From Leucogyrophana mollusca (Eukaryota; Basidiomycota; Agaricomycetes; Boletales): a stretch of DNA of 64,000 nucleotides. Both the position numbers and the translations under genes were made by a program. Under the pieces are notes generated by a model. It saw only the letters and a program-made list of their open reading frames with translations, did no database searches and was not told where the DNA came from. The stretch is from positions 31,113-95,112 of the forward strand of contig MU266427.1 of assembly GCA_021014945.1 (NCBI GenBank), read 5' to 3'. Position 1 is the first letter of the stretch. Every line of letters begins with the position of its first letter. Positions 35,619 through 47,000 of this stretch are shown here, one piece after another.

Positions 35619-37148
35619 TCACTCGTCACCGTCAACCGCATCATCTTTCATAGCCGTCTTTTTCTCTTCCCGTCGCCCTCCCTTCCCCGATCGCCATCGC
35701 TCATTAGCCACTTCCACGTGATCTAATCTTTTCCGAAGCAGCACTGGGACATACTTTGCGCCACGTTTGTACGTCCCCCCGCCGAGGGGAACAGCCAGCA
35801 CTGGCGCTTCCCTAGAATTTGAAGTACGCGGAATCGTCGTCGTCGTAAGGCCCGTACGACTGAACGGAAAGTACTGAGGTGTGCGCGAATGGAATTGTGC
35901 GGCGGCGGAAAGGAAGTGCGCGTCGAGGGTGGTGTGGATGAGGGAGCGCTGGTGAATGGAGTGCAATTGGTGGTACAAGTCGGACCCAGAGCCACTTTCA
36001 TTCCCATCCACCCCCGTCTCCCATTGGACGTCTGACTCGAGGTATGCGCAATCCCATAACATGAGCGGGAGCCCATCGGCCATTTGGTATTCAGGTTTGC
36101 GATCGACAATTTCGAGATCGGGGCCACCTGTTAAAGCACGGGTCTCTGCATCGACGTTCGTCAAAGCAGAGACGATGGAAGGCTGCTCCACACCCGTGCC
36201 AACGAGGAAGAGAATAGCCATGATATGGCGCACTTGGTGGTACAAGAAGGCCGAGCCTACTAGATCAAACACGTAGACTTCGTCGTCTCCCGACTCGGAG
36301 ACTGGACTGATTTCGGCTCTGAGAACGCGTCTCTTGAAGTTTGTGATCTGTTTAGCGGGATCTAGCTTACACAGATTGCGGAAATCGTGCTCGCCGACGA
36401 GGAGGTTCGCAGCCTGCTGCATGAGAGAGATATCAAGTCCATGGGAGGTGAAGAAATACTTGTAATGCCTGTGCTGGCAGTTAAAGCGAGCAGAAAATGT
36501 GGGGGCAACGGGGGACCAAGCAAGGACGCGGATTGTTGGCGGAAGCACGCGATTTAGGACTGAGACGTAGCGTAGCTCCCGTCGTTGTTCTTCGTGGAGT
36601 GACGGACGAAGATCTGACGGCGACAACGAGCCCTCTGCACTGTCCGTCGGATTGTCGAGGCCACCTGCCAAACCCGAGGCGTTAAAAGGTACTTCCAACT
36701 TCTCTGAGACTCGCCCGGGTGCTTCGTCGACACTCTTGCTCGAATCATCGGATGCTTGGTTGCTCACGAGCGCACTTCTGACCCAAAGAGACACGACCTG
36801 CCCCGCTGCACTGACGCCCCGGTCAGTCCTCCCACACCTCTCCCAGCCGCACCCATCAAGTCCGGCTGCAGCATCGACTAGTTTCGTCTTTGCAAAAGCC
36901 TTGAAAAGCACGTCCTCCACCGTTGGCAGTGGTGTAGGCCCGTTCTGGAATGCTAACCCGTTGTACTCCCACCCGGAGTAGCAAAACTTTACTGCGATCT
37001 TTCGGAGAGGATGGGCGGAGAATAGGAATGTCTTCTTTTCGCCAGTTGATGCGACCGGCTTGGCGTCCCGCTGAGAGCGTCCTTCAAGCTCTGTTATGCG
37101 AACGATGAGGTCGTCTTTGCTCCATGAATCGTATTTTGACCGCGACAT
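35619..37148 (-). CDS. DEG1: tRNA pseudouridine(38/39) synthase, Deg1/PUS3
   Basis: Converts uridines 38 and 39 in the tRNA anticodon stem-loop to pseudouridine (TruA family). A single exon of about 509 codons, unusual for this intron-rich window. Start 37148 (MSRSKYDSWSKDDLIVRITE) fits the coiled N-terminal lead of eukaryotic PUS3; an ATG 18 codons upstream is also open. Core motifs: KIAVKFCYSGWEYNGLAFQ, then GWERCGRTDRGVSAAGQVVS with the catalytic Asp in GRTDRGVSA, RVLPPTIRVLAWSPV, FSARFNCQHRHYKYFF, FVGEHDFRNLCKLDP-type sequence (here LVGEHDFRNLC) and FLYHQVRHIMAILFLVG. A Ser/Gly-rich insertion near residue 150 and a basic C-terminal tail (GKGGRREEKKTAMKDD) lie outside the fold. Confidence 0.93.
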   Translation of the reverse strand: MSRSKYDSWSKDDLIVRITELEGRSQRDAKPVASTGEKKTFLFSAHPLRKIAVKFCYSGWEYNGLAFQNGPTPLPTVEDVLFKAFAKTKLVDAAAGLDGCGWERCGRTDRGVSAAGQVVSLWVRSALVSNQASDDSSKSVDEAPGRVSEKLEVPFNASGLAGGLDNPTDSAEGSLSPSDLRPSLHEEQRRELRYVSVLNRVLPPTIRVLAWSPVAPTFSARFNCQHRHYKYFFTSHGLDISLMQQAANLLVGEHDFRNLCKLDPAKQITNFKRRVLRAEISPVSESGDDEVYVFDLVGSAFLYHQVRHIMAILFLVGTGVEQPSIVSALTNVDAETRALTGGPDLEIVDRKPEYQMADGLPLMLWDCAYLESDVQWETGVDGNESGSGSDLYHQLHSIHQRSLIHTTLDAHFLSAAAQFHSRTPQYFPFSRTGLTTTTIPRTSNSREAPVLAVPLGGGTYKRGAKYVPVLLRKRLDHVEVANERWRSGKGGRREEKKTAMKDDAVDGDE

Positions 37149-37557
37149 GACACGCAGGTGCGCTCCTGAAGGTAAGAATCGATAGCGAAATCCAAAGTGC
37201 ATAAAACTTTGGATTATTTATGCCTGGAGGACTGGTCACTGACTCACTGCACAGTCCTGTGCACCGATCGCGATTGGTGAACTGGAGCACGTTTAACACC
37301 TACCGAAGGGTCGATCGGAGTGGCGCTGAACAGAATATGTACAAATGGAGGAAACAAACAGGAGAGAGGGTCATGTCAATGGTCATGCATTCATGATAGA
37401 CGCAGCTTTATAGCCAATAGTGCCACTATAAATGCTTGGTTGCCCTCCTATTAGAACCAATTCGCAGCACATAGTTCAATGCGAGGCGGGTAGAAATACA
37501 TGTTGGATAAAACTTCTTAACAATCTTCCACTCGTTCTCACAGCCCAAGTAGTGAGA
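37149..37557. other. Intergenic, PUS3 promoter side
   Basis: Between the PUS3 start and the otubain stop, both on the minus strand. No gene or clear TATA box. Confidence 0.45.
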
Positions 37558-38699
37558 TTAGCCCTGCCTCACCAAAACATCGTAATGACCAGGTCTGGGT
37601 GAAGGGGGACAATGAACTCATTGGCCCGAGGGGTGAACGAGGAACTCACCGGTATAGTAGGATCAGAGGCTCAGCATTGGCGTCTGCCGCATTATCAAAG
37701 CGAACAAAATCGACGCTCGGCTTGCGACCGTCCAAGTAGGCGATGTTGACGTTGATCTTCATCGCTTGAGACAGTGCGGTAATCTGAACATGGTCTTTGT
37801 AAAATAAATGAGTGATATGGTTGAACCAAGAGGGCGGGGAGCAAACCAGCTTCTTTCCCGACGGCTTCAACGAAATGTTCACAGAACTCTCGGGGTTCCA
37901 AAGGAATACCGATCTCTGGGTGCATCAGAAAAGGCGCAAAATTATCTGGGTCTGCTCGGATATGTGCCGAAGTGAGCAACCGCAGATATACCACGATAGC
38001 GTTCGAGACTGCGGGTGGATAATGAGTGAATAGTATTTTGACGGTTCTTTGGCGCAAACTCACGCTCCGGAGTTTGGAAGACGTGCAAGAGCAGCTCATC
38101 CGTCAGCATCCTGCCTACATCATCAGGCTTGATGATGCTCTGTATGAGATCTGTGAATGTTTCGAGGAAGTCCTCATACACAATCCTTTGAAACCCAGCA
38201 CCGTCTAGCAGGGACATCGTCGATTCCAAATTGGATAAGGCACTTGCGACCGCCATCAACACATCGGGTGCATGGAGTAATTTGTCGACGAAGGCATACG
38301 CCACAGCTAATAACTAGGTTGCATCAGAGAATGTACGAGCTTAGATACTAACAACACGTCACATCTGTAAAAACAATCGCCATCGCCTATAAAACAGAGT
38401 TGGTCGGCTGTTAGCCATCCTGAGAACCGATTGAACGAGAATCATATTACCTCGAGTGCGTCTGATAAAATTGAACCCATCTCTTGACAGCTGATCAATC
38501 TGGGTTACAAAGGAAGGGGAGCCATTCTCGTATTCCTCGCGTAAAGCTGACATCGGAGCCAGAGCATCAATCAGAGGTCGTTGGGGGACACTTTCATTGA
38601 GCAGGTTCTGGGAGCCCGTCGTTTCAGAATTTTGCGCATGTAAGCCTTACGGCTGACCTGGTTCATCTCATAAAGCTGGGATGGTGGTATGTCCGCCAT
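37558..38699 (-). CDS. Otubain-type deubiquitinase (OTUB, peptidase C65)
   Basis: Cysteine protease that removes Lys48-linked ubiquitin and, in animals, also restrains certain E2 enzymes. Six short exons join: MADIPPSQLYEMNQ, NLLNESVPQRPLIDALAPMS, TQIDQLSRDGFNFIRRTRG, then GDGDCFYRS with the catalytic Cys and preceding Asp, VAYAFVDKLLHAPDVLM, GFQRIVYEDFLETFTDLI, GRMLTDELLLHVFQTPE, SNAIVVYLRLLTSAHIRA and EIGIPLEPREFCEHFVEAVG. The final exon is RPGHYDVLVRQG, with the catalytic His and Asp in GHYD. All three catalytic residues are therefore present. The short RTRG|GDGDC and YR|S joins are typical GT-AG introns. Confidence 0.92.
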
Positions 38700-40120
38700 A
38701 TCTGCCAACACGGTGAGTGGCGTCATATTGACGGGGCTCAGAGACAAAGCTGACCCATGTCTTCTGGCAAGATCGGATGGCCAGTCAAAAAGGGTTCGGG
38801 TACTGGATTATTTACTGCCTCTACTTCAGGTAGGTTCGTGCTACGGAGTCTGGCTGGATTCATCATGGATTATGCCAAAATGACAGTTGAGATTATGGGG
38901 AAGGGAGAATACGGTTTCACTGACGTGGACTCGGAGGCTTCGGCAGTCTGTTTGCATCCATGTTGTGGTTGTGCGCAAGGAGATCGGTGACAGAAGTTCA
39001 ACAAGGATGAGATATGTTGCTCAGGTTGGCCAGGCACCGCGCCAATGGTTAACGTCAAGGACGTGTTGTTGTGACGTATTTTCCAGCGCCCTCTGAAAGT
39101 AATAATGCCAAACAAACACCAGGCAAAATCGCTTTGGCCTCGTCGTCTTCCCAATCCCAGTCATTTACGTAGTCCTGTCAACACTTACACGGAACTGGGG
39201 CAGCTCGGACCTCGCATGCATGCCTTCCGCCGCGTGTCGTACCTGTCTTCGACGATCGTTTGACGACCGCCCCTTTCCCAAGCACTAATAATGAGTGTTA
39301 CTGCTGAACCATGGGAGGAGATTGGCGCGAGATTTGCACTCCGGTCCTTGGGACTCCCCCTGGATGCTACTGGACTAGGGGTGCCCGTATTACGCTCCGC
39401 CTGCAGTGATAGAAGCGTATATGGTCATCGTGGTATAAGTTATTGAGCGTACCAGCACAAGCAGTGATCAAGCGTGCTTCGGTACGTGTTATTGAACTTT
39501 CCGCATCCCGTGAACTGATGGACTCGCTTTTGTTCATAGAAGCTCAGAAGCGTGCTCACTCATCCCTCTGCGGTAGCATTTCTGGATGCAGTAGGTGCGT
39601 CCGCGAAGTCATTCGCACCATCGCATCATGTACGTACATAAAATTGTTCTCCACGCACATCAGAAGTGGCGACGGTGAATGACTGCGAACAGCCCGCACT
39701 CTCCTTCATGCTACGATTACGGGGTCCTCTGAGAGTGACGCGGTAAGCGCAAAAGATGGATCTGAACTCACTGAAGAGCACAAATCATGCACGTGAACAT
39801 ACTAGGTCCATCGGACGTATCCGAGATGTTGATGGCCATCACCAATGCATCATCCTAACCGTCAGGTTCGTGTGTTTCATTGACCATAGCTTCTCTAAGC
39901 CTCTCTTCTTCGGTGGATTCCAAGCTCAAGCCTGGATCCCTGCCGATGATTAGGTTACTTCGTGGGCAGCGTGTGGCTGCCAAGAATGGACGGCTTCTCG
40001 AAATATATGAACGCTAGGGGGTTAGACGTTTTTCTGTTAGATACCTACTCCTCATGGCCAACTCACTGGCGTATGACCCTGCTGATATCGACGCTAACAG
40101 TTGGACAGAGATTCTATTAG
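38700..40120. other. Gene-poor stretch, nothing recognised
   Basis: Short frames on both strands, none with a family motif. It forms the left part of a region of about 4.3 kb between the otubain gene and SFT2 that contains only a degraded membrane-protein copy. Confidence 0.45.
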
Positions 40121-41119
40121 ATTTATGATTACTCGATAAACTTTGGAGCCGAGGTGAGCACCCTAGGGAAAGGTCGCATTCTTATGGACAGGCTCACATT
40201 TCAGTCATAAATCTAGGTGAATTATCTTCTAGATTCAAAGCGTACTGCAGGGAAGGTCGCGTACAGTGTGTCGTTACACCCCTTTCGCCTTTTTGGGGCT
40301 TCAAATGGCCTCATACATTTACAAAGCCGTTGTTCCTTTCTTTTGGCTGATTATCCATGGTGCAGGTTACTTCTGCTATCGATGTGGGTAAGAAACTCGG
40401 GATATTGCATACCAACTCCGGCTCTCTTGCAGCTTTGTTTGATGTTCTTCGAGACTAGCATATCTGACACCCACCTGATTTCCTCCACACGCGCTAGTTG
40501 ATATTTCCCACTACAGGGCTAGCAGTAATTATTTATATCTGCGTAGAAGGTGAGAACGACTCTTGTATTACATTCACCAACGTTCGTTGACGATTTGAAA
40601 GCCACTTTTCTGTTGCGGGCATATGTTTTATGGGGGTGCCGAAGACGCATCCTAACAGTCTTATCAGCTAGTGGGGAGTGCGTGTACATTTATCCCGGTC
40701 TGTCCCTGCACGCTGACGTCGTCGCAAAACCATAGACGATCTTGACACCCACAGTCGTGCTTTTTGCGATATCCCAAGCATCCGTGTACCGCTGTGTCGC
40801 TGATTCGTTCACTGATGTTGTCCCCCGTTGCTGACCGGCCCTCCACCAGTCACCGCGCCCCCATACCAGTTATGAGGGGGTGCTACATGAAGACACCAGA
40901 CCGTGTTTTGTTAGGCTAACTTCTTCTGCTCTTTGAGGTAGGTGATGTTCCAGCAAAGATCCAACTACTTAGGTATCGTTCACAGTCGTCGCAGACGCCT
41001 TCCTCCTAACCGGCTATATAGTCGGGAAACACTACCGCCGTGGCGACTTGCAGGGTCAAGTATATAAACTCCTCGCACGACATGGCATCATCCACTTTGT
41101 TTGTGCCATGGGCGAGTGA
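40121..41119 (+). pseudogene. Degraded or partial DUF6533-type gene, third copy
   Basis: Pieces resemble the DUF6533 plan in the right order but do not join into a clean gene: IYDYSINFGAE (the N-terminal D-x-E signature) at about 40121, CRYTPFAFLGLQMASYIY at about 40270, GLAVIIYIC at about 40518, TFLLRAYVLWGCRRRILTVL at about 40600 and HYRRGDLQGQVYKLLARHGI near 41030. A candidate start ATG at 40054 runs into a stop before the first block, and stops separate several later blocks. It is more diverged than copies A and B. It could instead be a real gene with splice sites I failed to place. Confidence 0.4.
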
Positions 41120-42999
41120 ACATCACCTATTGACACTCGGCATACTGGGTTGGCGATGCAGCGTTCTTTCTTACCGTCATATGTGGAACATATCTTCTTC
41201 CGGTGCGTCGACGCGTGGAGCTCACGGATACCCGACGTGAACATGCACCACGGCGCAATTGACGGATTTCATTGGTCCGATGGTATCCAAACCGTAGCAC
41301 AGGCTTACCTCACTACTCATATGCAACTACAGCTGTGGCAGGTGGAGCAGAACGATATGCGACTCAAGCTGCACTTATCTGCGGTGGGAGAAATACTGGC
41401 CATCACGCACACGGGAAGTCCGCTACAATTCATTATATGATCTTACATGTGGATTTTTCCGAAATGACAAAGGGTATGTAACCTTTTGGAAGGTCTTATA
41501 ACGAATTGTGACAGCAAGACTGGTTCCATAATGCTGAAATTTGACCCCCTGTCGGTTAGGAGTCCTTGCTGGTCGATCAAACAATCAGACTTATGTCAAA
41601 CGCTAAACTCAGCTGCAGTTACGAGCGGATTGGGGTTGTTATCGTGAAGTCGGTTGGGGGATACACACCAAACACTGACATGTGAGACACAGGAGGCTAT
41701 ATCGGTGCTCTATGCACGCATAACATACTTCTACGAAGCGGCTATTTAACAGTCCAGGCTATATGTAAACACAGACCAGCAAGCATCCTGGTCAACCCAT
41801 GTACCCGAGTTGTCGCTAGGAGCGATCGAGGACTGGGTGGAAAGGTGAGGCGACTCAGAAGTTTAGTATACCATGAGTAGGTTGACTAGATTGAGAAGAT
41901 GGTCGTTATCGGAGGCAGCGTGACCCGTGCTTGTGTCGTTTGCTGAGCTTGAGTGGACTGAACGTGTTGACGAACATCAAGACATGAAATCAGAATGCAC
42001 AAAACTAACCTTGTCTCCGACATCCCGGGGGAAACTCAGTCCATTGCTAGTTTGGAACACGAACGAGAAGACAGCAACGGCTGCAATCACATTGTAAGGA
42101 TACATTACCCTGATTAGAATTGAGTAGAAATTGGATGTATGGTTAGTTGGGGGAAGCATGCGTTTGATTGGGGAAGTTGACGCTGGGGGCTTTATACCTC
42201 GAGTCTGCCTCAGGTGTCCCACTGTGGCGCGGGCGCTTGGACACAAGCTAGGAGGCGAGAACGGGGGACTAGGAGAGTCGTTGGGCTCGGCCAGCCGGTG
42301 AGTTTCCGTCTATACATGGCACAAGCTTACCGTCGAGCGAGAGCAATGCTGCTGAGGCTTCTTGCTGTAGGCCAAGGAGACCCCGCGACATAAGCGTGGC
42401 CGTATATCGGATACCTTCAGGTGGCTCTGGATGTTTCGGAGCGAGCCAGCTGGCCATGATGGCGGTAGAATTTTTTTCTCGGGATATGGACTCGCGCTTC
42501 TGGGTCCTCGGACGGCAGAAATCGCCACTGATAACAATAAGACGCGTCTTATTTCGCAGTCTTGCAATCAACCTGGACCTGCAAAAACCTGCTCGGACAT
42601 GCTACCCTGAAGCTCGAAGGATGGATCTAATCGTAGCTAATTTTCCGCGGCGAGTCGAACACCAATGCGAGCCAAAGCCCATGATCGTCCGGCCTTCAGG
42701 AGGCAACCGCTGGCACATTCTGAGTCATCAGCAGTCAAAGGCCTCTTTAGAACTATGTGGTGGGTTTGAAAGACGAGACGGCATCTCTACTTGATGGAAT
42801 GTCATTATTTCTGCGGAAATGGGATAATCAGATGTGACTTGGAGTGCGGATCGGAGAGACTCAGAGAGTCTTCAAGTAATAGATGTGAAAATAGAGGTCG
42901 CACAGCTTCGGCCGTAGCCGTGCGCACTCAGCTTGCCGAACTGCACTCGCGTAATTATAACAAGACTTGCCCTTGCGCCAGTAACACAGACCGCGTCCC
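41120..42999. other. Gene-poor stretch with two weak minus-strand frames
   Basis: Nothing firm. On the minus strand, an ATG near 42110 opens MYPYNVIAAVAVFSFVFQTS, a possible signal peptide, and a GT-AG join would add about 18 residues to make a peptide of about 50 residues. A second minus-strand frame near 42457 (MASWLAPKHPEPPEGIRYTA) may be another short exon. Neither is recognised; they could be parts of one gene or chance. Confidence 0.3.
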
Positions 43000-43907
43000 A
43001 TGGCTCCATCCTCAGAACAAAACTTCAGATCGAACCTTTCTCAGTTTCGTTGGGCCAGAGGGAACACAGACGATTCACAGCAGGCTCAGTCTGCTAGTAC
43101 CCAGCCCTCCGACAACCCATTCTCGCGGTTCTATAATGCTGTGGCTGGGGACTACATACCTCTACGCTCCAGCGAACGGTCAACCGAGGAGGAGGCTTGG
43201 TTCGCACTTTCGAGATGGGAGAGGTCCGTGATTTCTGGATGGAAGTGTGCTAGCAATGGCTCACAATGACACGTTGGCTTACAGATTGCTTGGGTTTGGT
43301 GGATGTTTACTGGGAGCAGCTGTGTGCTTCTTTGTTGCATTCCTGACTCTCCCGCTCCTCGCGGTGCGCCCAAGAAAGTTTGCCATGGCTTTCAGGTATG
43401 GATTTATTAATGCATGTAATTGTGCGGATCCTCACATATCGGACCTAGCTTGGGGAGTCTATTAGTTATGTTCGGGTAGGCGGCGGCGCAACGGTTCTTT
43501 ACCTGTTCTGATCGTCCCGTGGCATACAGCTTCTCTGTCCTCATTGGCCCCATAAACCATCTGAAACACTTGGTCACCAAGGAGCGTCTCCCGTTCTCTC
43601 TGGTATACTTCGCAAGTTTGGGTTTGACATTATATTTTGCGCTGGGTGTGAGTGTTCGCTGCGCTTACCTCGAGCAATCAATCTCCATCTTTCATGCAGG
43701 TAAAATCCTACTTCGGCACTCTGCTATGCGGGATCGTCCAGGTAAGCTTTTATCTTCTGTTCACTCCCTCAAATTGACTGAACCTGGGCCCCCAAGGTGG
43801 TCGCGCTTGTCGCATATGTGCTCGCCTACTTCCCAGGCGGTTCGCAGACGTTGCGTTTCGGCTCGCAAGTCGCGTTGAGAGGTGCAGGGAGCCTGCTACC
43901 TTTCTAA
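43000..43907 (+). CDS. SFT2: SFT2-type Golgi membrane traffic protein
   Basis: Small four-span membrane protein of the Got1/Sft2 family, linked genetically to fusion of endosome-derived vesicles with the late Golgi. Exons join as MAPSSEQNFRSNLSQFRWAR, a Ser/Gln-rich lead, NPFSRFYNAVAGDYIPLR, then helix 1 LLGFGGCLLGAAVCFFVAF, LAVRPRKFAMAFSLGSLL, helix 2 VMFGFSVLIGP, HLKHLVTKERLPFSLVYFAS, helix 3 LGLTLYFALGV, KSYFGTLLCGIVQVVALVAY and helix 4 with YFPGGSQTLRF. RPRKFA before helix 2, KERLPF before helix 3 and YFPGG near the C-terminus are family marks. Six exons. Converges on the nucleoporin gene with 170 bp between stops. Confidence 0.9.
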
Positions 43908-44077
43908 TTCAGAGTCACTCGCTATCCTAATCAACTGACAACTTATATCCACTATTTATGGCTACATCTGACAATCTCTGATGTTATGTACGACGAATGG
44001 GTGAAGCATGCACGCTTCTTTTGGAACTGGCTATAGGACACAATGCGACATAGACCCGAGGTTGGTTTTCCGTCTCC

Positions 44078-47000
44078 TCAAACTTCGAGCTCATCGTGGA
44101 GCCCAACCGTGTCCCTCAACCTTCTCGACATGATCTCGATGTAGCCCTGATATGACTGCCACTCTCCCCCAACAGTATCGGTCGTCTGGTAAGCGACAGC
44201 GCCCATCCGTCAGTGGGAGCAGTGGGTAAGGAGACTCGTTACGCACCAGATCCAGTGACGATATCCTCGTCAACGCGCCCATCAGTCTCTTCCCCGCGTC
44301 CGCTCTGAATGTGTCCGCATCTGGGGCATTGAGAAGACGCGTCGAGGTTGAAGTTCTCATGTTGGTTGGAGCACTGGTGGAATGGTCCTGCTCAGTGTAG
44401 CTGACAAGATGTCGCCAGAGAAGTAGTAGAAGCATCTCCGTGGTACCTGCAAAGCCCGTTTCGGTCAGCGACCGAATGCGACAGTAAGACCATATACGCA
44501 CTCAGAACAGTCTTCACTTCCTCCTGCGCCTCGCCCTTTAGCCGCTCGTATTCACGGTGAATCAATGAGCGCTTCTGGCCTATGTCAAGGTCTTGCAAGA
44601 AGCTGGGATCGGATACTTGGACAATCTAATCCACCTCCCGTGATCAGCAGACGTTCGGCTGGAGTGAACAGAGTAAACGTACGTCTTGAATGTTATCGAC
44701 GCGAATATGGTCTCTAGAAGATAGCCCTGCTACCAGATCTGCAATCTGCTTCAGAGTTTCTGCAAGATCATCACAGAGACCGTTTAGGGCCTCAATCGCG
44801 TCGCCCACAGTAGGAATGGTTGCTACGACCATCGCACGTCAGTCAAGGAAATCACACGTCAAGCTGGCAGAAAACTTGCCTACGAAGCGCGAGGAACGTT
44901 CATCATGTCGGGGAACAGCTATCACAGGAGACAGTACTAGCGTTATCTCAGGCTCTGGGGGGAAATAAGAACAGCGATAACCGGGAGAACAGTGGACGGC
45001 CCACCAGTAAATTCGCTCGCAGCGCCGAGGTACTCAATTATAGCCTTACGCAGTAGGCGCTCCTGTTGGCGGACATCGACGTCAAACCGCGTTTCCGAAT
45101 TATGACCTAGGATCAGAGAAGGAGCGGTCAGTCGCTTTGGAACGGATGGCTCGCAGATGTATCTCAGGCACCTGGGGCGAGAACACTAGCTTGCAGAATC
45201 TCAGCGTCAGATTGCGGTTTGACAGACTGTCTCCACTGTCCGTTTCCTAGACATCTCGCTGCGAGGCTCAAGATCGCCCCGTGAATACCCCCAAACCCGG
45301 AATTGACTGATAGCTATATAAGAAGAATGAGGTTCCATGTGGTAGCAAAGAAATATGGAGACGTACAAGTTCAGATTTAGGCACTAGAGGGAGAACACTC
45401 CCGCTCAACGACACCAGAAGGTGGATCTCCTCGATGAAAGATAGTGGCACTTCTTCAGCTTCGTTCTTTAATAGAATAACTATTGTGTCTCTGTGGCTAG
45501 ACAAGAAGTCGAGGGCCTTCATACGTGGTGTCAATCATGTGATAGACCAGACAAGCACGATTGTTTTACCTGATGGCTCGCAGTAGCATGCTTGGATCCT
45601 AAAGTTGCTAGCATGGCGACGACAAGTTGCAGAGGGGGCATAAACAACTGGTGATAGCGTTGAATGGCGGATGGGAGGAACGAGTCCTGGTCTTTAGAGT
45701 GATTTTCAATTATGCCGTTTGGTTGAAATGTGTTATGATGATGACCTACCCATGAAAGATTGATCTGCCTCCGGCCGCGCGTCCAAATACTCGCACTGGG
45801 CCAAGATTGGCAGAATCTGAGCCTCGAGCAGTCGTTCAGCTCCTGGCCGGGTCTGAGCTATCCGTATGAAAAGAGACATCTTGGCCTCATAGACATAAAG
45901 CGGGTTCAGGTCGTCTTCGGCAGTCTTTTCAGCTTATGGGTGCATATTAGTAGGAGCACTCCTCACCTGGATCAGGCTTCAAGACATATTGCAGCTGCAT
46001 TTCCGATTCCTTCAAACCCCGAACGAAGTTGGACAGGATGCCGTACCGCATAAGAGTGGTCAACAGTGTGCGAGACTTGTCCGAGCGACAGAGTTGGACC
46101 AATGAGTCCAACAGCATAAATGCGACCGTCTTCCAGACCTCCGTGCCATCAATAGCATCGCGAGAGATAGTGGCGACTAGCCTCTCCAAAACGCTTTTCA
46201 CGACCGCAAGAGTACCGTCTTCTAGGGCGGACGCGCTCTGCTGTGATCGAAGAGCGGGACTTGGTGAGCGGAGTGCCATTTGACTGTCGTTTAGCGACAG
46301 GTCGTCTCGTGAACCAAATGCAGAACGCGACATCGACATGGAGCGCCTCCCGAAGTTATCCACAGATATTTCAATACTTGAGCCATCTGCCTCGACGAAG
46401 TGCAAGTAGCTAACCAGGGTGGCATATAAGTTGCCACGAAAGAGCTCCGAACGATTGTTGTCCAGGATGCACTCGAGAATACTGCGAAGTAGTGTGTACA
46501 GCCTTTCGGTGGGCAGTGATCCAGCCTCAGCATCTCCACCTGCCGACTGAAGCATGATTTGATGACGTCGATCTTCTCGAAGCTTGGTGATGGAAGATAG
46601 TATGGCTTCTGAGAGCAATATGGCAGTCGACTCCTGAATATCCGGTGAGCGTACAATAGTCGGTAGGACATGCAGTAGATCGAAGAGCATGTTTTCCCGC
46701 CGATCGTGAGGCAGACGCGTAAAGCACTTCATGAGAGTTATGTCTAACAGCCTTCGCCACGTCTCGTATCCAACAGCGACGGAGTAACACACTTCTCGGC
46801 GATGGTTCTCGATGGCACAACTTTCAAGAATGTACGTGGTTTCGGCGTTCAGCTTTTCGACATGTGCTGAGCTCGCGATTCGGCCCTGAGTATGAAGTGC
46901 ACGGCGGGCTGCAGTGAGGAGTGATAGTAGGGCTGTCCTGTCGACAATTTCGCACCCGGTGGCATCGACGCGAACGCAAGAGTGGAGATTGAGTTGGCCC

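Noticed and set aside
42640..42665. GCGAGTCGAAC, resembling a tRNA T-loop
   Set aside because: On either strand there is no matching A box or acceptor stem.
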